Shown here one piece after another: positions 38,855 through 49,394 of a DNA stretch of 64,000 nt. The stretch is taken from assembly GCF_945859705.1 (NCBI RefSeq), contig NC_079136.1, positions 117,599,528 to 117,663,527 of the forward strand. The letters are read 5' to 3'. Position numbers and translations under genes: made by a program. The notes beneath the pieces are model-generated. The model made no database searches. It was not told the DNA's origin and worked only from the letters and a program-made list of their open reading frames with translations. Each line of letters begins with the position of its first letter. Position 1 is the first letter of the stretch. This DNA is from Episyrphus balteatus (taxonomy: Eukaryota > Arthropoda > Insecta > Diptera > Syrphidae).

Positions 38855-40035
38855 AGTGTCCTAATATTGGGACAACTGTTCTGATTCTGAAAATTTTTGA
38901 ATTAAAATTTTTTCCCAAATTACAGATGTGTACTTTTATTCTATTCTCTTTTAATAAATATTTGACGAAAAAAGAACTAATAAAAGCAATAAGTTGAACA
39001 AAATTTAATTAAGTTCCTCATAGTTAACTTTTTTTGTATTTATTTATTCAAGGTCGCTTCCATGTTAGATAAAAAAAAATAATAGAAAGAATAACAAAAT
39101 TTGTATTGCGTAGTTCAGTGACGTGCAAATTTCGTTAAAATTAATATAACAAAATCAAATATCTTCAAACCAAAAAAATGAGGGGTTCCAAATGATAAAA
39201 CGCAAACAACAACAAAAAAATAATATTATCATATAAGATAAGACTACGAGTACTTCAGCTTATCAGTAGGTATCAATAAAACGTGAACTGAACGATATTC
39301 AATTTATGGCATTTATTACAATGTCAATATCATGAATGTTGAAAATTGTTCGTTTTTTTTTGTTGTTGTTTATTTCTTCAATGTCGTTGTAATTTTGTTT
39401 TTCATAATGAAATAATGATTTGGATAGAAATGTTTTTTTTTTCACACCTGAATGAATTTAAATAATTTGTTTTTGTTAATTCTTTAGCTCCTGAATGTTG
39501 TTTACTTTAATTTCAATTGGACGAAAAAATATACAGTGGGAAGTGATTAATGCAAAAATTAAACTTTTTTTTAGCATTTATTTCAGAAATTTGATTTACG
39601 TTGGCATAATTTTGAAAAAAAAAAAAAAAAAATTAGCAAGTGGGAACTGTCCTAAAAATTAGAATTTTTTTGTAAAACCCTCCAATTTTTTCTTAAAATG
39701 TTAAAATTAAAATTGTACGTCTAAATGTCATAAAACATACATCCTATTTTAAGTGAATGTCCCAATTTTATGAACAAACATCATGTGTCCCAAATTTTGG
39801 GACGCCTTAAAAGACTGAACTAAGGATTTTATTGATTGATGTTATAGAAACGCTTGCAAAGTTAATATATTTTTTTTTGGAAAAAAATCAACATAAAATT
39901 CCTACCTATCCCAAATTTAGAATAATATTTGCAAGCTTTCCAATGTGTCCTAAGGTTTTAAAACTGTTAGTAAATCAAATTTCAATCTTTGAAAATATTT
40001 AATTCATATTTTGCTTTTTCCAAAAGTGTCCCAAA
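38855..40035. repeat. GGGACA palindrome array 8, degenerate
   Basis: One full dyad at 39785-39803 (TGTCCCAAATTTTGGGACG). Weaker copies lie at about 38858 (GTGTCCTAATATTGGGACAACTG), 39648, 39757, 39906, 39945 and 40026 (GTGTCCCAAAATTTA). It is the last cluster of this family before the 43-kb exon. Confidence 0.65.
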
Positions 40036-41156
40036 ATTTAACCAAATTGCCCTATAAATCCACTGTTAATTGTTTTACTTTCTTACAAATTTACGTCATT
40101 AAATTAAAGTACGTAAGTGATTCTAAATACATATTTCCTTAAAAAACAACTTTTACTTATTGTTCAGTATACGTAATTACTTTTCAACTAAAATTATTAT
40201 AATCAAGCATCATAATCATTATCTGTGATGCTAAAAATATCGAAGTCATTGTCTTCAACGTCAAACGTCAAACTAATTGTAAACTCAGATAAGTTTAGTT
40301 GCTGAGAACAAATTATTGCGAAAAGTATCTATATACAGCAATGTGATGGATTTTTTCTATTTTTATAACAATAAATTGATAAAAATTCAGACAGACACAG
40401 GTCTTTAGCATTTGTGCACATACTCTTGATGAGTTCAAAAACAAAAAAAATTTTTGCACAATCTATAAGTGGTTATCCACTAATGAGCATCATTAAATAG
40501 TTTTTTTGTTTTGCAAAGTTATTAGAGAAGGGAGAGAAGACAAAGTTTTAAAGGTTGTCCCAAGGGGAGATAAATTCACAAACTTTGTCGAGTATAACTA
40601 CGCAGATTGGGTATCTCCATCCTGCAACAAGTTATACATCTCCCCCACATCTGGTACACTTTCTAAAAGACCTTAATTCTCTCAAACCCGATAAATCGTT
40701 ACCTAAATTCTATTGATTTATAGAGATTTTTATCTTCATACTTTTCCCTTGATTATTTCGTTTGGCAGATATAAAAATGTTTCCCAGAGATTGATTGATG
40801 AAAATTGAATTGCACACGCACTGAGAGTGAAACAAGTTTATTTTGTTCTGTAGCTAGTAAGTAAGTAGCTCTGGTACGAAAAGGAAACGTGTCACATGAA
40901 GTGACGTTCTGCATATCCAATGAGATACAAAAAGCTTATAAGTGAGCTGAGTTAGCACTGAACTGATACTAGTGTGTACCTACTGTGTTTATATCAGTTT
41001 ATCTCTGCAAACTTGATAATGGGACAAAGATACTCAGATACATTATTTATCATTTTATAAACAAGTATGTGAGCTGCTGGTATTGTGTGTTGGGTGGCAA
41101 TTTAGCGTTTATACGAGTAAGCTACACGATGTAATTTTAATATTTTTATCATGATT

Positions 41157-41192
<36 letters not shown>

Positions 41193-41629
41193 GTGTTTCG
41201 GATGGAAGCACCGAAAAAATATTTGGAACAAATTGCAGGCGGTGTTTATATTGTTGATTTGTATTTTTTTTTGGGGGTTTTCAGGAAGTAATGTAGTTGC
41301 TTCTGAAGCGGTTCCAAATTTAGGAGAATTTATTAGTTTTATTAAATTTACAGGTGTAAGTTTATTCACGTCACAAATTGAAAAAAATACAACATCTTGA
41401 CACAATTTTCACTTTTTTTGTATCCACTTGAATGTGTTCTAAATTTCATGATATCAACAAATTGGAATCATATTCCATCACAAAAGTATGCAAGCCTTGA
41501 AAGTATTTTTTTTTTAAGTTGTCTTTCCCCAAACAATTTTTCTTTAATTCTTTGTTCTTTTTTTTGCGTTTGGTAAGATTTTCTTAATGTTTCCATCTAC
41601 AAACATTTGTTTCAATTTTTTAAAAGACC
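40036..41629. other. Intron sequence without recognised genes
   Basis: Includes a 33-T homopolymer at 41159-41191 and less AT-rich DNA at 40545-41000. The minus-strand frame at 41109-41405 crosses the homopolymer and has no recognisable domain. Confidence 0.5.
41159..41191 (+). repeat. Poly(T) run of 33
   Basis: This is the longest homopolymer in the window. On the minus strand it is an A run. No retroposed gene or element end was found beside it. Confidence 0.9.
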
Positions 41630-43055
41630 TAAGGTCCGAAATCTTGAGACAGACAATTAATTCTTATTGGACATTTTGTAGGCAAAGTTTTGTTTATTTT
41701 CATATCCACCATAAATAGTAGAATAGAAGTAGTAAAAAGATTTAATAATATCAAACAAATTTTTTGAGGTCATAATGGATTGTTCAAATTTAACATTTGT
41801 TTAACATTAAAGGGGCTTAAATATGTGCAACTTTATTAAACAACACCCACTTTCGACTTTCAAATGAAATAATAGGAATTAAATTTACATTTGAGGTCTT
41901 AACATAACTACTTTCATAAAATCTAATTAATATAAATAGTCATCACGTATCAAAAAATAGATTCTCTCGAAATTTGTTTGATCTTCTTGTGAAAAATATA
42001 AATTAAGGTCTTGACTTAACAATTGCTGAATCGAAACTTAAGCATTTAAGTTCTTCATAAATCCTTATGTGACAGTTTATGCAGAGGAACAAGCAGGGAA
42101 TAAGAGTTTATGTTCAACATAAATTATTTAAGTTTCGATTCAGCAAATGACCCTAAATAACATATAGTTTTGTCTTATTGTTTAAAGCCTGAAGGTAACA
42201 GTGCAACAACAGGTCTAGAATAACTTGTCATATTTGCTTAAAAACGGAATTTCATAAGCTATTCAAATTTGAGGTCTTAGATAAAAGTTATAAGGTACGA
42301 TTTGCAGTTGGTCTCTTAGGTATCAATTCATCTCTTTTAATATATTTTCGCATTTCCGTGGGTTATTCAAGCAGAATATGCTTATTTCAACTAAGGTCCT
42401 AACTTTGAATTCTAACATTGATACTAACTTAGATTGGATATGACCTTGCACTAGATCATACACACATTAATTTTATTTCGAAAAATCCTAAAACTGCATT
42501 AAAATCAGTACAAGAGGTCTTAAACTTGGAATTCTAATTAATTCTCAAAAAATGAAAAATGTTTCTTATGCATCTTGCATCCACTTAAAGTTATAATGAA
42601 AAATACAAGTAACAGTCACTTATTCTAAATCTAATAAAATTATAGCTAAGGTCCCAATTTATACACTTAACCGATAATTATATTGCAGAAAAAATTAAAA
42701 TTAGGTACATGCATTGCAATGCATTCACTTGTAACAAATTTAATAGCTGAGGTCTCTGATTTAGAAAAATAAACAATAAACATTTTGTGCAATTAAAAAC
42801 TTGAGGTCCTTGAATTCTAACTATGTTCAAGAGAATTTTCGTTCATAAGATTTTATTTATGTTGCAAGTTCAACACTTGAGAAATAATAGAGACAACCTT
42901 AATTCCTATAACAACACTTTTTAAGGTCTCAAATAAGTTATTGAGGTGAATTTTGTATGTTAAAATTAATATTTGAGGTCCCAGTATTCCAACAGGTTAT
43001 TTTTCCAGCTATAATTCCCAAACTGATTTTATCAAAACTTTTTAAGGGTCCAAAA
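41630..43055 (+). repeat. Interspersed GAGGTCTTAA keyword array
   Basis: Variants of (G/A)AGGTC(T/C)(T/C) appear in one orientation about 13 times: near 41632, 41767, 41895, 42006, 42272, 42395, 42512, 42649, 42750, 42803, 42923, 42977 and 43046. Spacing is 50-140 bp apart from an interruption by the small foldback at 42025-42144. The intervals do not align. The array ends about 75 bp from the 5' splice site of the AGAP first exon, so on the gene strand it fills the first 1.5 kb of the intron, where its word reads TTAAGACCTC. Confidence 0.7.
42025..42144. mobile_element. 120-bp mini foldback with 17-bp inverted ends
   Basis: The left end GCTGAATCGAAACTTAA (42025-42041) is perfectly complementary to TTAAGTTTCGATTCAGC at 42128-42144. 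The arms continue imperfectly inward (CATAAATCCTTAT against CATAAACTCTTAT). It sits within the GAGGTC array and probably inserted into it. Target duplication is not obvious. Confidence 0.6.
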
Positions 43056-43130
43056 TAAGGATTTTCTCACTTTGATTGAAAACTTATTCAGAAAAAAGTA
43101 TATAGTCTTTGTCGCAACACTCTACCTCAC

Positions 43131-43296
43131 CTGATTTCCTTTTTTCCCGATCGGGAACAACTAAACTTTTAGCCCTTTTCACACGCAACGATCTACGACG
43201 TATCGAGCGTAGAAAAGCTTCTGGCATCCTTGAAAATCTTTGTGGTGTATCCGGTGCTTTCCTCTCGGGGAGGAAGAAATTTTTAACTGCCAACAT
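43131..43296 (-). CDS. CenG1A: AGAP/centaurin-gamma 5' coding exon, probable alternative first exon
   Basis: An open frame of 55 residues plus one base starts at ATG 43296 (MLAVKNFFLPERKAP) and ends TCAG|GTGAGG at a consensus donor. The peptide is basic and arginine-rich (FLRSIRRRSLRVKRAKSLVVP, then DREKRKS) and its GC content is well above the surroundings. Joining to the exon at 8113 gives Asp then SFVNSQEW, as expected for the family. In vertebrate AGAPs this position is preceded by a different segment (a HVISIED-like sequence), so this would be an isoform-specific N-terminus. Start choice: the frame is open further upstream to an ATG at 43410, but that part is AT-derived. The ATG at 43296 has a weak context, and an alternative is a non-coding 5' exon spliced to the GGCAG at about 43284. 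The basic tract may bind acidic lipids or serve as a nuclear signal; that is speculation. Confidence 0.75.
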
Positions 43297-44481
43297 AATG
43301 ATGCTCCTTGATGTTTTTTTTTTTAAATTTTTTATATAATCCTTATAATATTGTGTTATAGAGATAATCCTTGTTTTATAGGTTAAATATATATTTCCAC
43401 ACACACTCAAAATATAAATAATTCAAACACACACACACACAACAAGTTTAATCTATATAAACTTATTTATGTTATCTCGTAGAATGAGCAAAAATTATTA
43501 TTTATTTAATATTTATCCAAGGGGTAGGGAATTTGTATCTTTCACAGAATTCATATTCACTAAAGTAAACATTTTTATCAAATCAACATATGGTTTGGAT
43601 TTTTTTTTGTTGTATTTTATTAAACTAATTCAATTAATAAATGTATAACCGTTGCGATCCATATTAAAACTGTTAGCACTAAATCAGATCTTAATCGTGA
43701 CATTAAATAAATAAAATTGCAAGAAAAGATGAAATCCAACAGTATGAAAAGATTCAAAAGTGATAAGCTAACATTGTATTTGTTTTTCTTTCGGATAAAG
43801 TATCTGTGAGATAAATTTCCCGATGAATCTCTTATAAATTTCTACAGACGTGCCGACGACGACGTTAATAAACCTACAGTCAGATATCAACTGAAGTTGT
43901 TCGGTGCAAAACCGGCTGGGTATAGAGAGGTTGTAGATAGACAAAAAAAAAAGTATCTGTTGGATACGAACTTATTAACAGCACATTCAACAGAGGCTGT
44001 TAGGTAGAAGAATTGCGATAACAGAATTTTCCCTTCTTTTTGGATTGTCTTTCTGTTTATTTTGATTTTTTTTTCTTGTTCTATTTTCTTATACCTTTTT
44101 TTACAACTTGTGTGACGCAATAGATAGTTTTGCATCTGTTGGGTGGATTTTTATGGATTTTTTTGTAGTTCATTTTTTTGCCAAGTTTTTTTTTTTTTTT
44201 TGTAGATACACGTGTTTTTTTCTGGATATGGATTTTTGATGGTTTCTTTTTTTGTTATCAGAGAATAGGAGTGTGCGAGTGGGAACAAATGTAGGTATTT
44301 GTTTGTTTGTTTTGTATTTTTTTTTTTTTGCTGTTGGTGTTGCAAGTAGATAGATATTTTTTGTGTGATTGTGGAAATTTTGTTATATAGGAAATCATTG
44401 ACCTTTTTATATGGGTGGGATGGAATATTTGAAGGCTGAAAGGGTTTCGAAGCACATAATCTACCTTTATTGTGTAAAAAA
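43297..44481. other. Region upstream of the AGAP first exon; possible 5' UTR and promoter
   Basis: Contains a TATATAGATTAAAC word on the minus strand near 43455, an (AC)8 microsatellite at 43427-43442 and T-rich stretches. No transcription start can be fixed from sequence alone. Low-complexity frames at 43887-44492 (minus) are not supported. Confidence 0.4.
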
Positions 44482-45191
44482 ATAAAATGCACGACTGGGT
44501 CGCACGTACTTGCTCTTGTAGTTCACAGTATCTTTATCTTAAATATCTATTGGAAATTTAAGATTTTGTAGAAAAAAAATCAAAAAAAAAAAAAATTAAA
44601 AGTTTAAAAATTAAATAAAAATTTTTTTTTTTTCAAAAATGTTTTTAAAAATATTTTTTTTTTTAACATTTTATACTTAATGATCTCTGTAAATTTTAAA
44701 TAAAATAACTAATGCTTTGATGAAATATATGAACTTAAAAAATATGTCAATTATTAAAAAACGGCAACGCCATATTTCCGTTCTCCGCATTTTTTGAGAA
44801 AAACTAAAAACGCAGTTTTGTTAGAATCAATAAGAGTATTCCGCACACCAAATTTGATCGAAATCGTTAGAGCCGTTTTCGAGAAATTTGCAATACCTCG
44901 AAAACGTTATATTGGAGGTATGCGTTAAAATGGAGATATTAAAAAAATAAAAAAAAACGGGTCTAGGGAATTACGTAAAAATCATCTGTACCAAGTTTCA
45001 AACAAATCCATCCATCCGTTTAGGCCCTAGCTCGATGTACAGATGGACGCACAGACGCACAGACCGACGGACGGCATGACGAAAACCACTTTTTTGATCT
45101 TCTCCATCATCGTAATGTTGGTTTTGATTAAAACCTCGATTTTTTTTTTTTACACGAAACCAATACTTGCCCTATAGAGCAAGTAAAAATA
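44482..45191 (+). mobile_element. Helentron/DINE-1/mini-me-like non-autonomous element, copy A
   Basis: It starts ATAAAATGCACGACTGGGTC and then CGCACGTACTTGCTC. It ends with a perfect hairpin ACTTGC-8 nt-GCAAGT (45165-45184) followed by AAAAAT. The 5' ACTTGCTC is the inverted counterpart of the 3' GAGCAAGT, a sub-terminal inverted repeat typical of Helitron-related DINE-1 elements. The core has the family phrases AATCGTTAGAGCCGTTTTCGAG, AAGTTTCAAACAAATCCATC, CCATCCGTTTAGG and a short GACG/CAGA-type tract (45041-45075). Shared with copy B at 60061: the start, the core, CACTTTTTTG, CATCGTAATGT and the end. No coding capacity. In Diptera, mini-me/DINE-1 elements are known to carry such proto-microsatellites. 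Confidence 0.75.
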
Positions 45192-45714
45192 TGATGAAAA
45201 GATTTAAAATTAATATGGATCAACATATCAATTTGATTATATTTTATGAGAAAGGTAGGTAGGTTTTCAAGGAATTTTTTTTAAGAATTTAAGGAATTTC
45301 TTTGGATACAAAAATTTTTATTTTTCTTTAGAAGTTTCCTCTTGACAGTAAACAAGATTAAGAAGTATCTACACAGTATATTAAAGAAATTCTCGCCCTT
45401 CTTTTCCACTATTTCTACTTTCATTAAGAGACAGTACTGTAAAGTTAGTTTTGCTTTGAAACATAGAAAAAGAGGAAAAATTAAAATTTTAAAAGCTTTT
45501 AAGTGCTGCATTTTAATTGGCAAAAACAAAATAATAAAATCAATTAAAATAAGAAAGAGTGGTCGTTTGTTGAAGGTACAAATACGAACGACAAAATGGA
45601 AAAGTTTTGTATAAAGACTTGTAATGTGTAGTGTGTACGGGAACAAAATAAAAAAATAGGTTAAGTTCAACTTAGTTCAATGTTGAAGGTTATATTCAAT
45701 TAACAATTTTATAA
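45192..45714. other. AT-rich sequence between two elements
   Basis: Two overlapping low-complexity frames (45281-45670 minus, 45342-45614 plus, Lys-rich) have no recognisable domain and are opposite-strand images of each other. The target-site copy for the next element is at 45706-45714. Confidence 0.5.
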
Positions 45715-46328
45715 GAAATGGTAACGGAGTTACGAATAACAGAGTTACGCGCGACAGAGTTACGGCCGTCAAAGTTACGCGAAACCGAAGTTACGAAAAA
45801 TTAGAGTTACGAATTCTAAAGTTATGTTAAGCTATGACATGTGAATTTTGGGTTGGCAACAATTGCGAGGAACGATATGGAATTATGGAAACATAAATAA
45901 GAGAATATCGATACGTACCTAGGTACAATATTAGTTGGACAAATAAGAAGTTAATTTCAATTATGTCCCCCAAACTTACATAAGTATACTTATGTTTTTT
46001 TTCTATTTCAACGTTTTTGCGATCTTCTCACAAAAACAAAACCATATATGTATAATATACATATATGGTTTTGTTTTTACATTGTATATCTATACCTATC
46101 CAATCAAAATTTTACAAGATTAAATATCACCCATTTTCGCTTTACTCATTTAGTTCTGACCAATGAGAAAAATGTTAATCTTTTGTTTGTATTTACATAA
46201 TTCCATATCGTTCCTCGCAATTTTTGCCAACCCAAAAATCAGTTTTTCGTAACTTCGGTTTCGCGTAACTTTGACGCTCGTAACTCTGTCGCCCGTAACT
46301 CTGGTATTCGTAACTTCGTCGGTTTCCC
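45715..46328. mobile_element. Foldback element with long inverted ends made of GTTACG repeats
   Basis: Both ends consist of 14-17-bp tandem units ending in GTTACG, read AGAGTTACGAATAACAGAG and so on. The right end is the inverted complement (CGTAACTTCG, CGTAACTCTG). Homology continues inward through GGGTTGGCAA, ATTGCGAGGAACGATATGGA and ATTATG, giving arms of about 180 bp. The 9-bp word ATTTTATAA directly flanks both sides (45706-45714 and 46329-46337) and looks like a target-site duplication. The middle holds a near-perfect palindrome. No transposase frame. An 8-9 bp duplication would fit hAT- or Mutator-type mobilisation; the type is not assigned. Confidence 0.75.
46032..46078. repeat. Perfect 22-bp palindrome with 3-bp loop
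   Basis: AAAAACAAAACCATATATGTAT, then AAT, then its exact reverse complement. It sits in the centre of the GTTACG foldback element and would form a strong hairpin. Confidence 0.9.
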
Positions 46329-46337
46329 ATTTTATAA

Positions 46338-47548
46338 TTGTGATAGCGATCTATGTTCAAATATGCTATTTTAGTACCAAATTTGTAGTTACAGCGTTTT
46401 AAACTTGTTTAACTTTAATTTGGAAGAGAATTCGAGAAAAAGAAGAAACATTTTTTAGAACAAACGAAGAGGTTTACCTACCTATTAGATTTTTAAATTT
46501 TGGTGAAATGGTTAAGAAGATAGATATTATTATTTCAATATTAATTTTTTGCATTCCTATAGCTCAAAAGAGTTGGTGTCAAAATTGTGCCAGAATAATT
46601 TTTTTCAAAATTCTGCTTTAAAATGTCTGATTTTCATAAAAAGAGCGTGATTTTTAATATTTTCCAAACTTTTTTTTATTTTTTTGCAGAATTTTGTTAA
46701 ATCATCTTCTCGCAAAATTTGCTGCTTATTTGATTACTAACTTATGTACTTTCTCAATTTTTGTAATGCTTTTTTAATGAATCATTAAATTTAAAATTAT
46801 TTAAAAAAAAGTTCTAATTTAACATTTTCCAAAAATAAAATTATAATAATTAAAAAATAGATAATTTTTTTATTTAACATTTTTCAAAAAAAAGTTATAA
46901 ATTATCACATAAAACAGAATATTTAAAGTTGAGTAAGAAAAGGAATATTTTGTATGACACAAAATTCATTTCTATTTAACTGTCAACGCGTATATATTGA
47001 ATATATAAAAATGATTTATAATAACGTCAGTTTATGCATTTTGAAAAATATTTGGAATAGTTCGAAAAAACCTAAAGTGGAATTACATACATTAATCAGT
47101 AGCAAAAAAAAAAATAGAATTAGCAGAATTTCTTTGTTAAAATTTATGCTGGCAGAATTTGAAGTCAGAATTTTGACCCGCTCCTTCTCAGCTCATAAAC
47201 AATCATAGAAAGTCTAATTTTTCCTGAAAAAATCTAATTTTCTTTTTTATGCTCACCTTATAGTTTTTTATACTACCTATTTAACACTTTTTAACTGAAA
47301 AGTGGTCAGTTTCAAAATATTGCAAATTTGAAAATAAACGATTGAAAATATAGGTTTTTTTCGCATAAAACTCTTCAAACTTTAAATTTGATGGTGAAGA
47401 TTTTTACAAAATTTGTACACCTATTACACTGGTTAACAAAATTAAACTTTTTTTTTGTTGCCGAAACAAAAATATACTTTTCTGAAGGTTTTCGGTGTGC
47501 TGAACTAGAATCCGAAGTCAAAAAAAAATTAATCAGCTCCCGTTTTTG
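46338..47548. other. AT-rich sequence with no recognised gene
   Basis: A frame at 46954-47208 is unrecognised and AT-derived. No supported feature. Confidence 0.5.
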
Positions 47549-47969
47549 AAATATTACCGTTAGAGTATACAGTACTTCGGACCTCATTCTTTTATATACC
47601 TAAGGAAAATTGTTTGAGCATATTTAGTAACGGTTTTTATAAGAACTATTTATCACCTTTTTAAAACTGTTTAAATCTTTCCGATATCTATTTTATTGCC
47701 CGAGATATCCTCAGTTGTTTGGTATTTTTAAAAATTTTATAACGTCATTATCTCCTTTATGATATATGAAGAAAAACCCACTTACTTAATTTTAAGATAT
47801 CTCGGGCAATACAAAAGATATCGGAAAGATTTAAACAGGTATCGAAAGATGGAAAACAGTTCTTATAGAAACCGTTACTAAATATGCTCAAACAATTTTC
47901 CTTATACAAAAGATTAATATCCGAAGAACTCAAAAAAACGTTTTTTTGCATTTTCTAACGGTAATATCT
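47549..47969. mobile_element. Long-arm foldback (MITE-like hairpin)
   Basis: The left arm 47549-47710 and right arm 47796-47969 are inverted copies around a loop of about 85 bp. Matching blocks include ATATTACCGTTAGA, GGAAAATTGTTTGAGCATAT plus TTAGTAACGGTTT, TTTAAATCTTTCCGATATCT and TTGCCCGAGATATC. Indels such as CTTTCGATACCTG separate the arms, so the pair is old. No frame of interest. The target duplication is not clear. Confidence 0.7.
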
Positions 47970-49394
47970 CAATTTTTTTTTTCTTCAATAGCTTAAACTT
48001 TAAAAATATCATTTGACAAAAGGGAAAAATGTGTGTTGTAAATACGTCATGAAATAAAAATTACACATAAGAAGTTTTTCGATGTTTTTTCTTTTCTGAA
48101 CAGCATATAAGCAAACTAAAAGTCATTTTCTTCAAATATTTTATATTTAAACCATAGCCATTAACAGCTCTGCCAAAATTCAGAACTACCAGGGCTATAT
48201 TTCATAAACCTACATATTTTTAATAACAAGTACTTTTCACAATATTTGTGAAAAAATAGATGTTTCACTAGTTTCTTTTGATCACAAAATTGTACTTTTA
48301 ATTAACAATTTTAAATTTGTGAAAAGATCCATTTTCTGTTTCAATGAAACTTGTATTTAATAAGTAACAAATTTGTGAGCTTTCAAGTTTCTTGTGGATT
48401 TCTGCTTCTCCAAACAAAAAACGTTACAAATTTCTATTTATTTGTGAAAATTTTCTACAAGAGTAGTGATACCTAGACTTGGACAGATTTGAATTGTGCT
48501 TGAAACAGTTTGTTTAAAATCGATCATCCTTTCACATTCATCTTTTTCGAAATTGTCCTGGTCTGTCGGAATTTTTTAAAGATCATAGATGAGTCTACAA
48601 TCGATAATCTATTATACTCTATTGGAAACGTACTTTCAATCAATTGCACATTCGTTCAAATCGATATCAAGTTTAAATGAAAAATCTTTGCTAGCTAGCT
48701 TCAAAGAAGTAGGTACTTATCAGACAAATGATGTAGTTGATATTGTATTGTCATTTTTCTTTAAGCTAAACATAAAAAATTCAATGTGTCTAAGAGCTTG
48801 TTGTACAAATATTCAAGCCGTTGAAAATCCTAAAAAAAACTTTTGAAAAAAAGAAATTAAAAACTTAGAAAATAAGTTTAAAATCGATTGTGTACAAACC
48901 TTTTCCAACAGAGAAAAAACAAGTAGACATTACAATTTACGAAGATGAAAGGAACCTAATTTAAAAACGTTTAATATCAAGGATACCAAAATACACAACT
49001 CTACCCTACTCTATCAAGTGGCTTAAATTAAATAACAGCTCAAAATCTGCTATTTAATGAGATTAACCCAAATAAACACTCAAAAACAGAAATGAAGTAG
49101 GTACACTAGAAACCCTCACTTTATTTCATCCTTCTACTTGATAAAACGAATTTGCAATTTGCTATCTCATATCTGAATTTCAAAACCAACAAAAAAAAAC
49201 ACAATCTCCTCTATCTCTCAAAGTACAACCACAAATCTTACCTACCTTTACTGGTCTCCCAAAATCCTTCCCCAAAGCAATTAACTCAGACAAAAATCCT
49301 TTCATTTGCTTGCATACAGCTGTCTACTGACTTAGTTCAAAAAGAAGGAACAAAAAGACCAAGGAAAAAATGAAAAAAAAAAAAAAAAAAATTG
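47970..49394. other. AT-rich sequence; small ATTTGTGAAA cluster
   Basis: ATTTGTGAAA/TTTCACAAAT words recur at about 48243, 48315, 48369 and 48441, like a miniature version of the keyword arrays. A frame at 48589-48846 is unrecognised. No supported gene. Confidence 0.45.

Larger units (their letters stand above)
8114..43130 (-). other. CenG1A: 35-kb intron between two AGAP coding exons
   Basis: The donor GTGAG at 43130-43126 and the acceptor TTTTTTCCAG ending at 8114 define a 35,017-bp intron. Phases agree: the upstream exon ends with G and the downstream exon starts with AT, giving the Asp seen before SFVNSQEW in the family. If the 43-kb exon is one of several alternative first exons, this is the largest version of the intron. 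It contains most of the keyword arrays described below. Whether the two exons are really spliced together is inferred from phase and family sequence, not observed. Confidence 0.7.

Noticed and set aside
9330..40035. CRISPR-like interpretation of short repeats with unique spacers
   Set aside because: The sequence is clearly eukaryotic (spliced AGAP gene). Repeats are degenerate, spacing is irregular and no cas genes are present.
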